Assembly: GCA_964607765.1 (NCBI GenBank)
Contig: CAZSNT010000030.1
Location: 7,210-71,209 of the forward strand
Direction of reading: 5' to 3'
Origin: CAZSNT01 sp964607765
Lineage (GTDB): Bacteria > Verrucomicrobiota > Lentisphaeria > Oligosphaerales > JABHEG01
Length of the DNA: 64,000 nucleotides
Shown: piece after piece, positions 57,709-64,000 of the stretch
Layout of the letters: each line of letters opens with the position of its first letter
Numbering within the stretch: the stretch's first letter is position 1
Program-made: the position numbers and the translations under genes
Notes under the pieces: generated by a model
What the model saw: the letters and a program-made list of their open reading frames with translations, nothing else
Told to the model about the DNA's origin: nothing
The model's database searches: none

Positions 57709-57736
57709 GGGTAGCACCACTTACAGGACAGTGCAA
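57708..57736 (-). promoter_or_regulatory. Candidate promoter of the sigma factor gene
   Basis: On the minus strand TTGCAC (57731-57736) and TACCCT (57708-57713) are separated by 17 bases. The start codon is about 135 bases downstream. Confidence 0.45.
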
Positions 57737-57962
57737 CAGACAACAATGACTTTTCTTGGTTTTTCTTCGCAATGACCCATGGAGCAGTGAAATAAAGGAC
57801 TGGCCTGAGGCAGAGCCCCACGCGTTTTTCCGGCGTGCGCAGGGATACAAACGGGGATCACACAAGGTCGCCACCGGAGCGATAATGCGCGCAACGCGAG
57901 AGTGAAACGACAGCTGGATCACGGGGAGCGGGATGCCGGCGTGTGCCGCCGGAAAGGAGAGA

Positions 57963-58049
57963 TGGTACCAGAGGGGGGATTCGAACCCCCACGACCTTGC
58001 GGTCACTGCGACCTGAACGCAGCGCGTCTGCCAATTCCGCCACCCTGGC
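57963..58049 (-). tRNA. tRNA-Leu (anticodon CAG)
   Basis: The minus strand folds as a class II tRNA of 87 bases including an encoded CCA end. The acceptor stem is GCCAGGG with CTCTGGT (two G-U pairs) and discriminator A. The anticodon stem CTGCG/CGCAG encloses the loop TTCAGGT, giving anticodon CAG, which reads CUG. The long variable arm TGACC-GCAA-GGTCG and the T-arm with GTTCGAATC are standard for leucine. Confidence 0.96.
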
Positions 58050-58061
58050 AATTCGACGGAT

Positions 58062-58090
58062 AAAGTAGCTGCCCTGCCTGCACAGGTCAA
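58062..58090 (-). promoter_or_regulatory. Candidate promoter of tRNA-Leu
   Basis: On the minus strand TTGACC (58085-58090) and TACTTT (58062-58067) are separated by 17 bases and lie 13 bases from the first tRNA base. Confidence 0.5.
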
Positions 58091-58130
58091 GCCTTCAAAT
58101 CACGAAACCGCTGAAATCCCGCTCATCCGC

Positions 58131-58158
58131 TTGCTTTCTGCCTGGATCAGCCTACATT
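58131..58158 (+). promoter_or_regulatory. Candidate promoter of secG
   Basis: TTGCTT and TACATT are separated by 16 bases. The leader of about 125 bases to secG contains a small hairpin (CGAGGC-ACTT-GCCTCG at about 58173-58188). Confidence 0.45.
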
Positions 58159-58287
58159 TCATGTTTTGGTCGAACGCGTTTGCTCGAGGCACTTGCCTCG
58201 CCTCCCGACACTCCCTGGCGGAGTCCCGGGGAGGCCGACGCCGAGTGGCCGTTGCTGATGATCGCTGGTGGTTGCGGAAGAAGAACT

Positions 58288-58749
58288 ATGCTTGATTTTA
58301 TTGTTGGTCTGCTCACGTTTTTCGAGGTCGTGGTCGCTCTGCTCCTGATCGTGATCATCCTCATCCAACAAAGCAAAGCCGGCGGCGGACTGGGCGCCAT
58401 GAGCGGCGCCGTTACCGAGACGTTTCTTGGCGCCGGTGCCGGAAACGTACTGACGAAGCTGACGGTCATACTGGCGACGATCTTTCTGTGCACGACCCTG
58501 CTCCTCGCCGTTATAACCGGCCAACGTCGTCCCGGACGCAGCGTTCTGGACGACCTCCCCGAACTGGAACCGGCAACTGAACAGACCCAGCCCGCGGCGG
58601 ACGGGGACACGACGGATGGGACCAGCACGACGGACACCGACGCCGCCGGGGCCACGGATACGCCCGGCGACGCGGATGCCGCCGGGGCCACGGATGCCAC
58701 TGTCGTGCCGGACAAGCCCGAATCGCCCGCTTCTCCCGCAACGGACTAG
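58288..58749 (+). CDS. secG: Preprotein translocase subunit SecG
   Basis: 153 residues from the ATG at 58288; a longer in-frame start is not supported. Two transmembrane segments occupy about 5-26 and 52-72, joined by the cytosolic loop IILIQQSKAGGGLGAMSG, which is the SecG signature. SecG assists SecYE and SecA in protein export. After residue 80 there is an acidic, Ala/Thr/Asp-rich tail of about 70 residues with an internal repeat (DAAGATD occurs twice); the E. coli protein also has a tail but a shorter one. It is followed nine bases later by the HPr gene, suggesting an operon. Confidence 0.92.
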   Translation: MLDFIVGLLTFFEVVVALLLIVIILIQQSKAGGGLGAMSGAVTETFLGAGAGNVLTKLTVILATIFLCTTLLLAVITGQRRPGRSVLDDLPELEPATEQTQPAADGDTTDGTSTTDTDAAGATDTPGDADAAGATDATVVPDKPESPASPATD

Positions 58750-58757
58750 GCCAACCC

Positions 58758-59036
58758 ATGACAACCGGCCAGAGCACCGTACGTAACGAGTACGGTATCC
58801 ACTGTCGTCCCTCCGCCATCATTGCCAGAGAAGCTCAGGCCTACGCCGGATCGGTCCTGGTCAGTGTGGGTGGCAAAACGGAGGTCGACGCGAGCAGTGT
58901 TCTGCTTCTGGTCGGTCTCGGAATCCGCGCCGGCACGACCGTCACGATCAGCGTCAGCGGTCCGGACGAGCACGCCACCTGCGAGCGGTTCCTGCAGTTG
59001 TTCGCCACCGAGTTCGACTTCCCGCGCGATTCCTAA
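58758..59036 (+). CDS. ptsH: HPr-family phosphocarrier protein
   Basis: 92 residues, normal for HPr. GIHCRPSAI contains the histidine phosphorylated by enzyme I, with Cys where most HPr have Ala or Thr, and the conserved Arg-Pro. The DASSVLLLVGLGIRAG segment corresponds to the regulatory-serine region, with serines at or next to the Ser46 position. HPr carries phosphate for sugar uptake or, with HprK, signals carbon status. No PTS enzyme I, II or HprK gene is in the window, so it may work in regulation, as suspected for many PVC bacteria. It lies between secG and the GH78 gene. Confidence 0.9.
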   Translation: MTTGQSTVRNEYGIHCRPSAIIAREAQAYAGSVLVSVGGKTEVDASSVLLLVGLGIRAGTTVTISVSGPDEHATCERFLQLFATEFDFPRDS

Positions 59037-59165
59037 GTGCCTGCGGGCGCGTCCTGCCTGATTTCTACTCAGCCGCGTTCGCTTTTTGCCCGTTTTGGGT
59101 GTAGCTATATTCCGTTGACGGCGCTGTCTCCCGGTGGTGAACCTGCAGAACACAGAAGGCGGCTG

Positions 59166-62018
59166 ATGCAAGAGTACGCGTTACCTGAGGCAATTCGCGG
59201 CGACTGGGTTTGGAGTCGGGACTCGCTTGACAGTCTGGAGAGCTACGTTTTCTTCCGTAAGGAGTTCATGCTTTCCGAGGTGCCGGCGTCCGCCGAGCTC
59301 TGGATCACGGCCCGCACGCTGTTCCAGGTCTATGTGAACGGCCGGTACCTGGGCTTCGGCCCGCCGGCCTCGCCGACCAAAGACACGTACGTGGTGTATT
59401 TCGATGTCGGTTTCCTGATGGAGACGGGCAAGAACACGATCGCGGTGTTGGCGCACAATACCAAGGTCTCGCGCTATTCCTGCCGTCGTCATCCGAGCGG
59501 ACTGTGGGCGCAGCTGAACACTGACGGCAAGCCCACGGCCTGGACGGATCGGAGCTGGACGTGCTGGGACGCTGACTGCTTCGCCGGCCATCGGCCCAGA
59601 TCCTCGGTGTCGTCTGGTTTCACCGAGAAAGTCGACTTCCGGTACTACCCCTACGGCTGGCAGGAGAAGGACTTCAACTCGGTCCGCTGGAAGCGGCCGG
59701 ACCACCTGCTGCCGGTTGACGTGGCCCACGGTGAACTCGTCTCCCTGAACACTCCCGAGTGGAACGTGTCAGTCGTGGGCGCCGAGAAGGTCGCCTCCCG
59801 CGGCACGTGGACGCCTGTGCAGGCCACCACGCACGTGTCATTCGCCGAACTCGCCGCGGCCAACGGGGCTGGTGTGTACGTTGCGGAAACATACCTGCAT
59901 TCAGCGACCGAGGGACCTGCCGAGTTCGAGCTGTACTCGGACGATCCGTACGCTTTCTTCGTCAACGGCGAGTGCGTCAAGCAACAGGGCGTGAAGCCGC
60001 TGCCGATGAAAGCGGACCTCGGGGCCCTTCACCCGCCGTGTTTCCGGCAGGGCGACATGGAGCACCCGGCCGGGGAGATGGAGCTGCGGGATGGCTGGAA
60101 CCACTTGGTTATCACGCAGCATGTGGAGGTCGAGAGCGCCGGCTTCACCCTGGTGTTCGCGGACCTGGAACCAGCGCTGCTCCGGCTGTTCAGACAGGAA
60201 AACCGGGAGAACATGCTGGGCTGGTCTCTGGTCGGACCGATCCACACTCCCCTGCCCTTGGTCACGGGGAACCTGGACATCTCCGCGCTGGACAAGACGA
60301 TCTACGTCCCGAGCACCAAAGACGCCACGGACGAGAGCGCCTACCTCATGAGCTGTGCCTTCACCCGGTCCGATGAGCGTGAGGAGCCGTTCGAGGGCCT
60401 GGAGCTCAGACAGGGAGACTATGCCGTCCTGGACCTGGGCACGCCCCTGTTCGGATGCCCCGAACTGGTCCTCTCCGGTTCTGACGAGGATGTCATTGAC
60501 GTGGTCTGCGGCGAGCTGCATATCGAAGGGCAGCTGCTGCCCTTCTTCCGAGGCCGGCGCAACGTCGACACGATCGTCCTGGGGCCCAGGGAATACCGCT
60601 GGCTCGGGTGCACGCCGCGTGGGTTGAGGTACGTGATGGTGGCAGTGCGTCGAGCCGCCTCCACGGTGTCGATCCAATCCTGCGGCGTGTGTGTGCGCGA
60701 GTATCGATTCGACAACACCGGCTCCTTCGACTGCTCCGATCCGATGCTGAACCAGATCTGGGAGGTGGGACGCCGAACGTTGCGCGCGACCATGCAGGGC
60801 GCCTTCCTCGATTCTCCCGCCAAAGAGCAAGCGCAGTACATTGCGGACGCCATGATCCAGTCGTGGGCCGGATACCACACGTATGGCGCGTTCTCTTTCG
60901 CGGCCAAAGGCATTGAGGAATTCGCCAAGATTCAGTTCGAGACAGGCGAGATGCCGGCCCTGTCGCCCAGCGACATCTACCTCAACATGCCCGACTACGC
61001 ACTGCTCTGGCCGGTGTGGCTGCAGCGGCACTATCTGTACACGGGCGACACGCAGTTCCTGGACCGTATGCTGCCCCCCCTGGACAGGCTGCTGTCCTAC
61101 TACGAGCAACTCTCCGAGTCCGACACCGGCCTGCTGCGGGATCTCGACCTGCGATACGGGGCGTACTGTTTCCTCGACCATGGCGACTTGGACAGGCGCG
61201 GCATCGTCACCGGCCTCAACGCCATCTACTGCCGGGCGCTGTTGAGCGCGAGCTGGCTCCACGACGAGCACGGCAGCTCGGACAGGGCCAGTCAGTTCCG
61301 TTCACGTGCTGCAGCCATCGCCCGCAGCATACGCGACCTGACCTGGGACGAAGAAAGGAGCCTGTTCGCGGACAGCTGGCACGGGGGCGAAATGTCCGAC
61401 TTCTACTCGTGGCAGACCAATGTCCTGGCCATCTACGGCGGCATCGCCTCGTCGGATGACTACGACCGGATTTTCGATAAGCTCTTCACCGCAGAGGAAC
61501 CGTTCGAGTTCTTCGCGGCCGGTGAGACGAACAACCCGTTTTTCAAGTATTTCATTCTGGAGTCCGCGTTCGCACTGGAACGCCGGAACTGGGCGCTGAA
61601 AATGCTCCGTTGGTACTGGGGTGGAATGATCGCGCGGGGCGCACGCACGTGGTGGGAGCTGTTCGACCCGGAGAGCAACGAGGACGAGGTCCCGACGCAT
61701 AGCTTCTGCCACGGATACGGCGCCTCGCCGAACGGCTTCCTGTGCACGGAACTCGCCGGCGTGCGGCCGGCTAAGCCGGGGTTCACCGCAGCCTACTTCA
61801 ACCCTCTCCCCGGCATAGTCCGCTGGCTCAAGATACAATTGCCCACAGCCTACGGCCGGATCATCGTTGAATGGGAGTTGCAGGCGGAAGGCCAGTTTGA
61901 GGCGGTGATCGACGCCAACTACCCGTTGGAGATCATTCCCGTACTGCCGCCCCGGCTCTCGGAACACGCCACGATCCACGTCAGCCCGGACGTCACAATC
62001 CTCGCAGAACCTGAGTAG
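59166..62018 (+). CDS. Alpha-L-rhamnosidase family protein (GH78)
   Basis: 950 residues from the ATG at 59166 (AGAAGG five bases away); a GTG at 59037 in the same frame is less likely. The N-terminal 500 residues are beta-sandwich domains, including a GH78-type jelly-roll with ARTLFQVYVNGRYLGFGP. The six-hairpin barrel follows. Asp549, Glu554 and Asp561 in DSPAKEQAQYIAD have the same spacing as the acidic residues of characterised bacterial rhamnosidases. A C-terminal beta-sandwich ends the protein. It would remove alpha-L-rhamnose from plant, algal or bacterial glycans. There is no signal peptide, so imported oligosaccharides are the likely substrate. Confidence 0.87.
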   Translation: MQEYALPEAIRGDWVWSRDSLDSLESYVFFRKEFMLSEVPASAELWITARTLFQVYVNGRYLGFGPPASPTKDTYVVYFDVGFLMETGKNTIAVLAHNTKVSRYSCRRHPSGLWAQLNTDGKPTAWTDRSWTCWDADCFAGHRPRSSVSSGFTEKVDFRYYPYGWQEKDFNSVRWKRPDHLLPVDVAHGELVSLNTPEWNVSVVGAEKVASRGTWTPVQATTHVSFAELAAANGAGVYVAETYLHSATEGPAEFELYSDDPYAFFVNGECVKQQGVKPLPMKADLGALHPPCFRQGDMEHPAGEMELRDGWNHLVITQHVEVESAGFTLVFADLEPALLRLFRQENRENMLGWSLVGPIHTPLPLVTGNLDISALDKTIYVPSTKDATDESAYLMSCAFTRSDEREEPFEGLELRQGDYAVLDLGTPLFGCPELVLSGSDEDVIDVVCGELHIEGQLLPFFRGRRNVDTIVLGPREYRWLGCTPRGLRYVMVAVRRAASTVSIQSCGVCVREYRFDNTGSFDCSDPMLNQIWEVGRRTLRATMQGAFLDSPAKEQAQYIADAMIQSWAGYHTYGAFSFAAKGIEEFAKIQFETGEMPALSPSDIYLNMPDYALLWPVWLQRHYLYTGDTQFLDRMLPPLDRLLSYYEQLSESDTGLLRDLDLRYGAYCFLDHGDLDRRGIVTGLNAIYCRALLSASWLHDEHGSSDRASQFRSRAAAIARSIRDLTWDEERSLFADSWHGGEMSDFYSWQTNVLAIYGGIASSDDYDRIFDKLFTAEEPFEFFAAGETNNPFFKYFILESAFALERRNWALKMLRWYWGGMIARGARTWWELFDPESNEDEVPTHSFCHGYGASPNGFLCTELAGVRPAKPGFTAAYFNPLPGIVRWLKIQLPTAYGRIIVEWELQAEGQFEAVIDANYPLEIIPVLPPRLSEHATIHVSPDVTILAEPE

Positions 62019-62055
62019 ACGCAGCGGTCGAACACGGTTTTGCGCGCAGCAGCTG

Positions 62056-62083
62056 TTGAAAGTCGGGTGCGCTGCATTACATT
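62056..62083 (+). promoter_or_regulatory. Candidate promoter of rplU
   Basis: TTGAAA (five of six to consensus) and TACATT are separated by 16 bases. The leader to rplU is about 85 bases. Confidence 0.5.
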
Positions 62084-62167
62084 CTCCCTTTTCTGTGTAA
62101 ACAGTCTTCCGCAAGCGGTATCGCCACCGTTTGCCAAGATCCAAAACAGCTGCGGGCGGAGAATACG

Positions 62168-62773
62168 ATGTACGCGATCATCTCTACGGGCGGGAAACAA
62201 TACCGGGTCGAGCCAGGCCAGGTTTTCGAAACGGAGCGACTTGCAGGAGCCCCAGGGGACGTCGTGACGCTCGACGGCAGCGTCGTGTTCCTGCGGAACG
62301 GCGAGGACATCAAAGTCGGCACGCCAGCCGTTGAGGGGGCAAGCGTAGCCTTGGAAATCGTCGAACACATCCGCGGCAAGAAGCTTATCGTGTTCAAGAT
62401 GAAGCGCCGGAAACGGCATCGGCGCAAGCAAGGGCACCGCCAGGAACTCACCCGCGTGCTGGTCAAGGACATCGGCCTGGACGGCGTCAGCCTGGTGGGC
62501 GACGTGGCCGCCGAGGCGTCCGACGCTGCACCGCAGCCCGAAGCAGACGCCGCCGCACAGGCTGAGCCCGTAGCCGAAGCCGCTGCGACTGAGCCGGCTG
62601 CCGAGACGCCCGAGGCCGCAGCAACCGAAGAGAGCAAGCCGAAAGCTGCAGCCAAGAAAGCGAAGACCAAGGCTGCGGCCGAGAAGGCCGAGGAAACAGC
62701 CGACGCGGCCGACGCGAACAGCGAACCCGAAACGCAGGGCGACGAGGACGCAGCAACCGACGGCGATGAGTGA
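62168..62773 (+). CDS. rplU: 50S ribosomal protein L21 with long C-terminal extension
   Basis: 201 residues, of which the first 103 or so are a normal L21: MYAIISTGGKQYRV, then FKMKRRKRHRRKQGHRQELT. L21 binds 23S rRNA. The remaining 95 or so residues are low-complexity, Ala/Glu-rich with a Lys-rich middle (AAAKKAKTKAAAEKAE). Extended L21 forms occur in some PVC and other bacteria; their role is unknown. The usual partner gene rpmA (L27) does not follow. Instead pheA starts eight bases before the rplU stop, so the two are translationally coupled. Confidence 0.93.
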   Translation: MYAIISTGGKQYRVEPGQVFETERLAGAPGDVVTLDGSVVFLRNGEDIKVGTPAVEGASVALEIVEHIRGKKLIVFKMKRRKRHRRKQGHRQELTRVLVKDIGLDGVSLVGDVAAEASDAAPQPEADAAAQAEPVAEAAATEPAAETPEAAATEESKPKAAAKKAKTKAAAEKAEETADAADANSEPETQGDEDAATDGDE

Positions 62774-63845
62774 CATGAGCCTGGACGAACTGCGGGCCGG
62801 AATCGACGCGGCCGACAAGCAGATTATCGAGCTGCTGAACGCCCGGTTCAGGATCGTGCGGGAAGTGGGGGAGTTCAAACGCAGTCACGGCATCCAGGTC
62901 TACGCGCCTGAGCGCGAGTCCATTCTGATGAAGCGTCTGTGTGCGTTGAACGACGGCCCCATGAGCAGCGCCGCGCTCAACGCCATCTACCGGGAAATCA
63001 TCTCCGCATCGCGCGCACTGGAGCAGCCGCTCGCCATCGCGTTCCTCGGCCGGGAAGCGACCTTCACTCACCAAGCCGCACTGATGCGGTTCGGCCATTC
63101 CTGCCGCTACACACCGCAGAAGACGATTGGCGACATCTTCGAAGCAGTGACGCGGAACCAGACAGCCTACGGCGTGGTGCCGGTCGAGAATTCAACCGAG
63201 GGCGCGGTCACGCATACCCTTGACATGTTCATCGACTCGCCGGTCAAGATCTGCGCCGAGATCAACATGGCCATTCACCACAACCTGTTGGCCGCATGCC
63301 CCATTGACGAGCTGAAGGTCATTTACAGCCATCCCCAGGTGTTCGGCCAGTGCCGGCGCTGGCTCCAGCAGAACCTGCCAGCCGCCTCGCTGGTGGAAGT
63401 GTCGAGCACAACGGAAGCGGCAGAGCGCTGTGCGATCGAGAAGCATGCCGGTGCCTTGGCCAGCCTGCTGGCGGCGGAACGCTACGACCTCCGCGTGCTG
63501 GAGGAACATGTTCAGGACTCCTCCGACAACGTGACGCGCTTTCTCGTGCTGGGACAGCAGGAGCCGGAGCCGACGGGCGACGACAAGACATCGTTCCTGT
63601 TCACCATTCGCGACCGGGTCGGGGCCCTCTACGACAGCCTCCAGCCACTGCGCAAGCACGAGGTAAACCTGACCTTCATCGAAAGCCGTCCCTCAAAGCG
63701 CCGAAGCTGGGACTACTTCTTCTTCGTCGATATTCTGGGGCACATCTCAGAGGACAAGATCCAGCAGGCCCTCGACGAACTGTCCGAACACTGCCAGTTT
63801 GTCAAGATCCTGGGAAGCTACCCTCGCGCCGCGGAAGTCTGCTAG
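62766..63845 (+). CDS. pheA: Bifunctional chorismate mutase/prephenate dehydratase (P-protein)
   Basis: 359 residues; ATG codons at 62766 and 62775 are both possible. Residues about 5-85 form the AroQ-type chorismate mutase helix bundle (LRAGIDAADKQIIELLNAR). Residues about 90-265 are prephenate dehydratase with AFLGREATFTHQAA, VPVENSTEGAV and the catalytic-threonine block SDNVTRFLVL. Residues about 275-350 are an ACT domain with ESRP, the phenylalanine-binding site for feedback control. The enzyme converts chorismate to phenylpyruvate. It overlaps rplU by eight bases, an uncommon partner. Confidence 0.95.
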   Translation: MSDMSLDELRAGIDAADKQIIELLNARFRIVREVGEFKRSHGIQVYAPERESILMKRLCALNDGPMSSAALNAIYREIISASRALEQPLAIAFLGREATFTHQAALMRFGHSCRYTPQKTIGDIFEAVTRNQTAYGVVPVENSTEGAVTHTLDMFIDSPVKICAEINMAIHHNLLAACPIDELKVIYSHPQVFGQCRRWLQQNLPAASLVEVSSTTEAAERCAIEKHAGALASLLAAERYDLRVLEEHVQDSSDNVTRFLVLGQQEPEPTGDDKTSFLFTIRDRVGALYDSLQPLRKHEVNLTFIESRPSKRRSWDYFFFVDILGHISEDKIQQALDELSEHCQFVKILGSYPRAAEVC

Positions 63846-63905
63846 CACCGCATGCCGCCAAGATAGGCAGGAAAACGTCCCCTGACGATCAGACAGCACA
63901 CGACC

Positions 63906-63926
63906 CCCACGGCCTTGTGCCGTGGG
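63906..63926. repeat. GCCGTGGG interspersed palindrome, copy 2
   Basis: CCCACGGC, loop CTTGT and GCCGTGGG; it differs from the copy at 30204-30224 at one loop base. It lies 60 bases after the pheA stop and may end that transcript. Nothing else is recognised in the final 155 bases. Confidence 0.75.
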
Positions 63927-64000
63927 TGAGCGAGATCAGACAGGACGGCACAAAGGCTCCCTCTTCCTCCCACACTCATTCCGCCTTGCCCGGGCTCGTG

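Larger units (their letters stand above)
57573..57962. other. 390-base leader and promoter region of the sigma factor
   Basis: No gene is supported here. The region contains the sigma gene promoter (57708-57736), an inverted repeat at its start site (57685-57708) and a long transcribed leader of about 110 bases or more. I see no conserved RNA motif. It separates the sigma gene from tRNA-Leu, both on the minus strand. Confidence 0.6.

Noticed and set aside
57573..57821. An 83-codon N-terminal extension of the sigma factor
   Set aside because: The extension lacks region 1.1 character, is Cys-rich and overlaps the promoter and inverted repeat; the ATG at 57572 has a good ribosome binding site.

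Overview
The window is a 64 kb piece of a GC-rich bacterial chromosome with about 48 supported protein genes, one tRNA and several families of short repeats. The mix points to the PVC group (Lentisphaerota, Kiritimatiellota, Planctomycetota or Verrucomicrobiota). It has Tat-exported Gfo/Idh/MocA oxidoreductases, formylglycine sulfatases, GH20, GH78, GH127 and DUF4091-type glycan enzymes, PQQ-like propellers and many secreted coiled-coil proteins of no known family. I cannot fix the phylum from sequence alone. No prophage, insertion sequence, plasmid gene or CRISPR array was found.

Layout. 1-10.2 kb is a glycan-use region: PQQ-like propeller, multidomain GH20, TauE/SafE-type permease, sulfatase and two Gfo/Idh/MocA proteins. 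10.3-14.2 kb holds a REPIN-like repeat pair and two large coiled-coil envelope proteins, the second ending in an Lcl/DUF1566 domain. 14.2-17.1 kb carries overlapping acyl-CoA ligase and DAHP synthase genes. 17.2-22.6 kb has an ArsR-methyltransferase fusion, rpsT, an SUMF1-like coiled-coil protein coupled to a second exported protein, and a zinc-ribbon/GYF membrane protein. 22.8-28.8 kb holds amrS, rsmI, a sodium/solute symporter, proA and an LD-carboxypeptidase. 29-44.1 kb is a second glycan region: EF-hand protein, lplA, GH127, Gfo/Idh/MocA, DUF4091 protein, xerC, sulfatase and FAD oxidoreductase. 44.3-49.2 kb holds HAD, MscS, flavodiiron protein, YkgJ protein, SrkA kinase and a truncated nuclease. 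49.4-54.4 kb has an EndoQ-type PHP nuclease fused to a UvrD helicase, radC, rfaE2 and an HPt-like protein. 54.6-56.6 kb is a three-gene envelope cassette. 56.7-63.8 kb holds a sigma-70 factor, tRNA-Leu(CAG), secG, HPr, a GH78 enzyme, rplU and pheA.

The sulfatases, glycosidases, oxidoreductases and symporter fit stepwise breakdown of sulfated, branched glycans. They are scattered among housekeeping genes rather than packed in one locus. Ten promoter candidates share a TTG-type -35, usually TTGC, 16-18 bases from a TA-rich -10.

The most interesting items are the nuclease-helicase fusion, two heptanucleotide repeat arrays that each run across the stop codon of a minus-strand gene (one part of a 131-base nested palindrome), the REPIN-like element, and the two coiled-coil proteins ending in C-type-lectin-fold domains.
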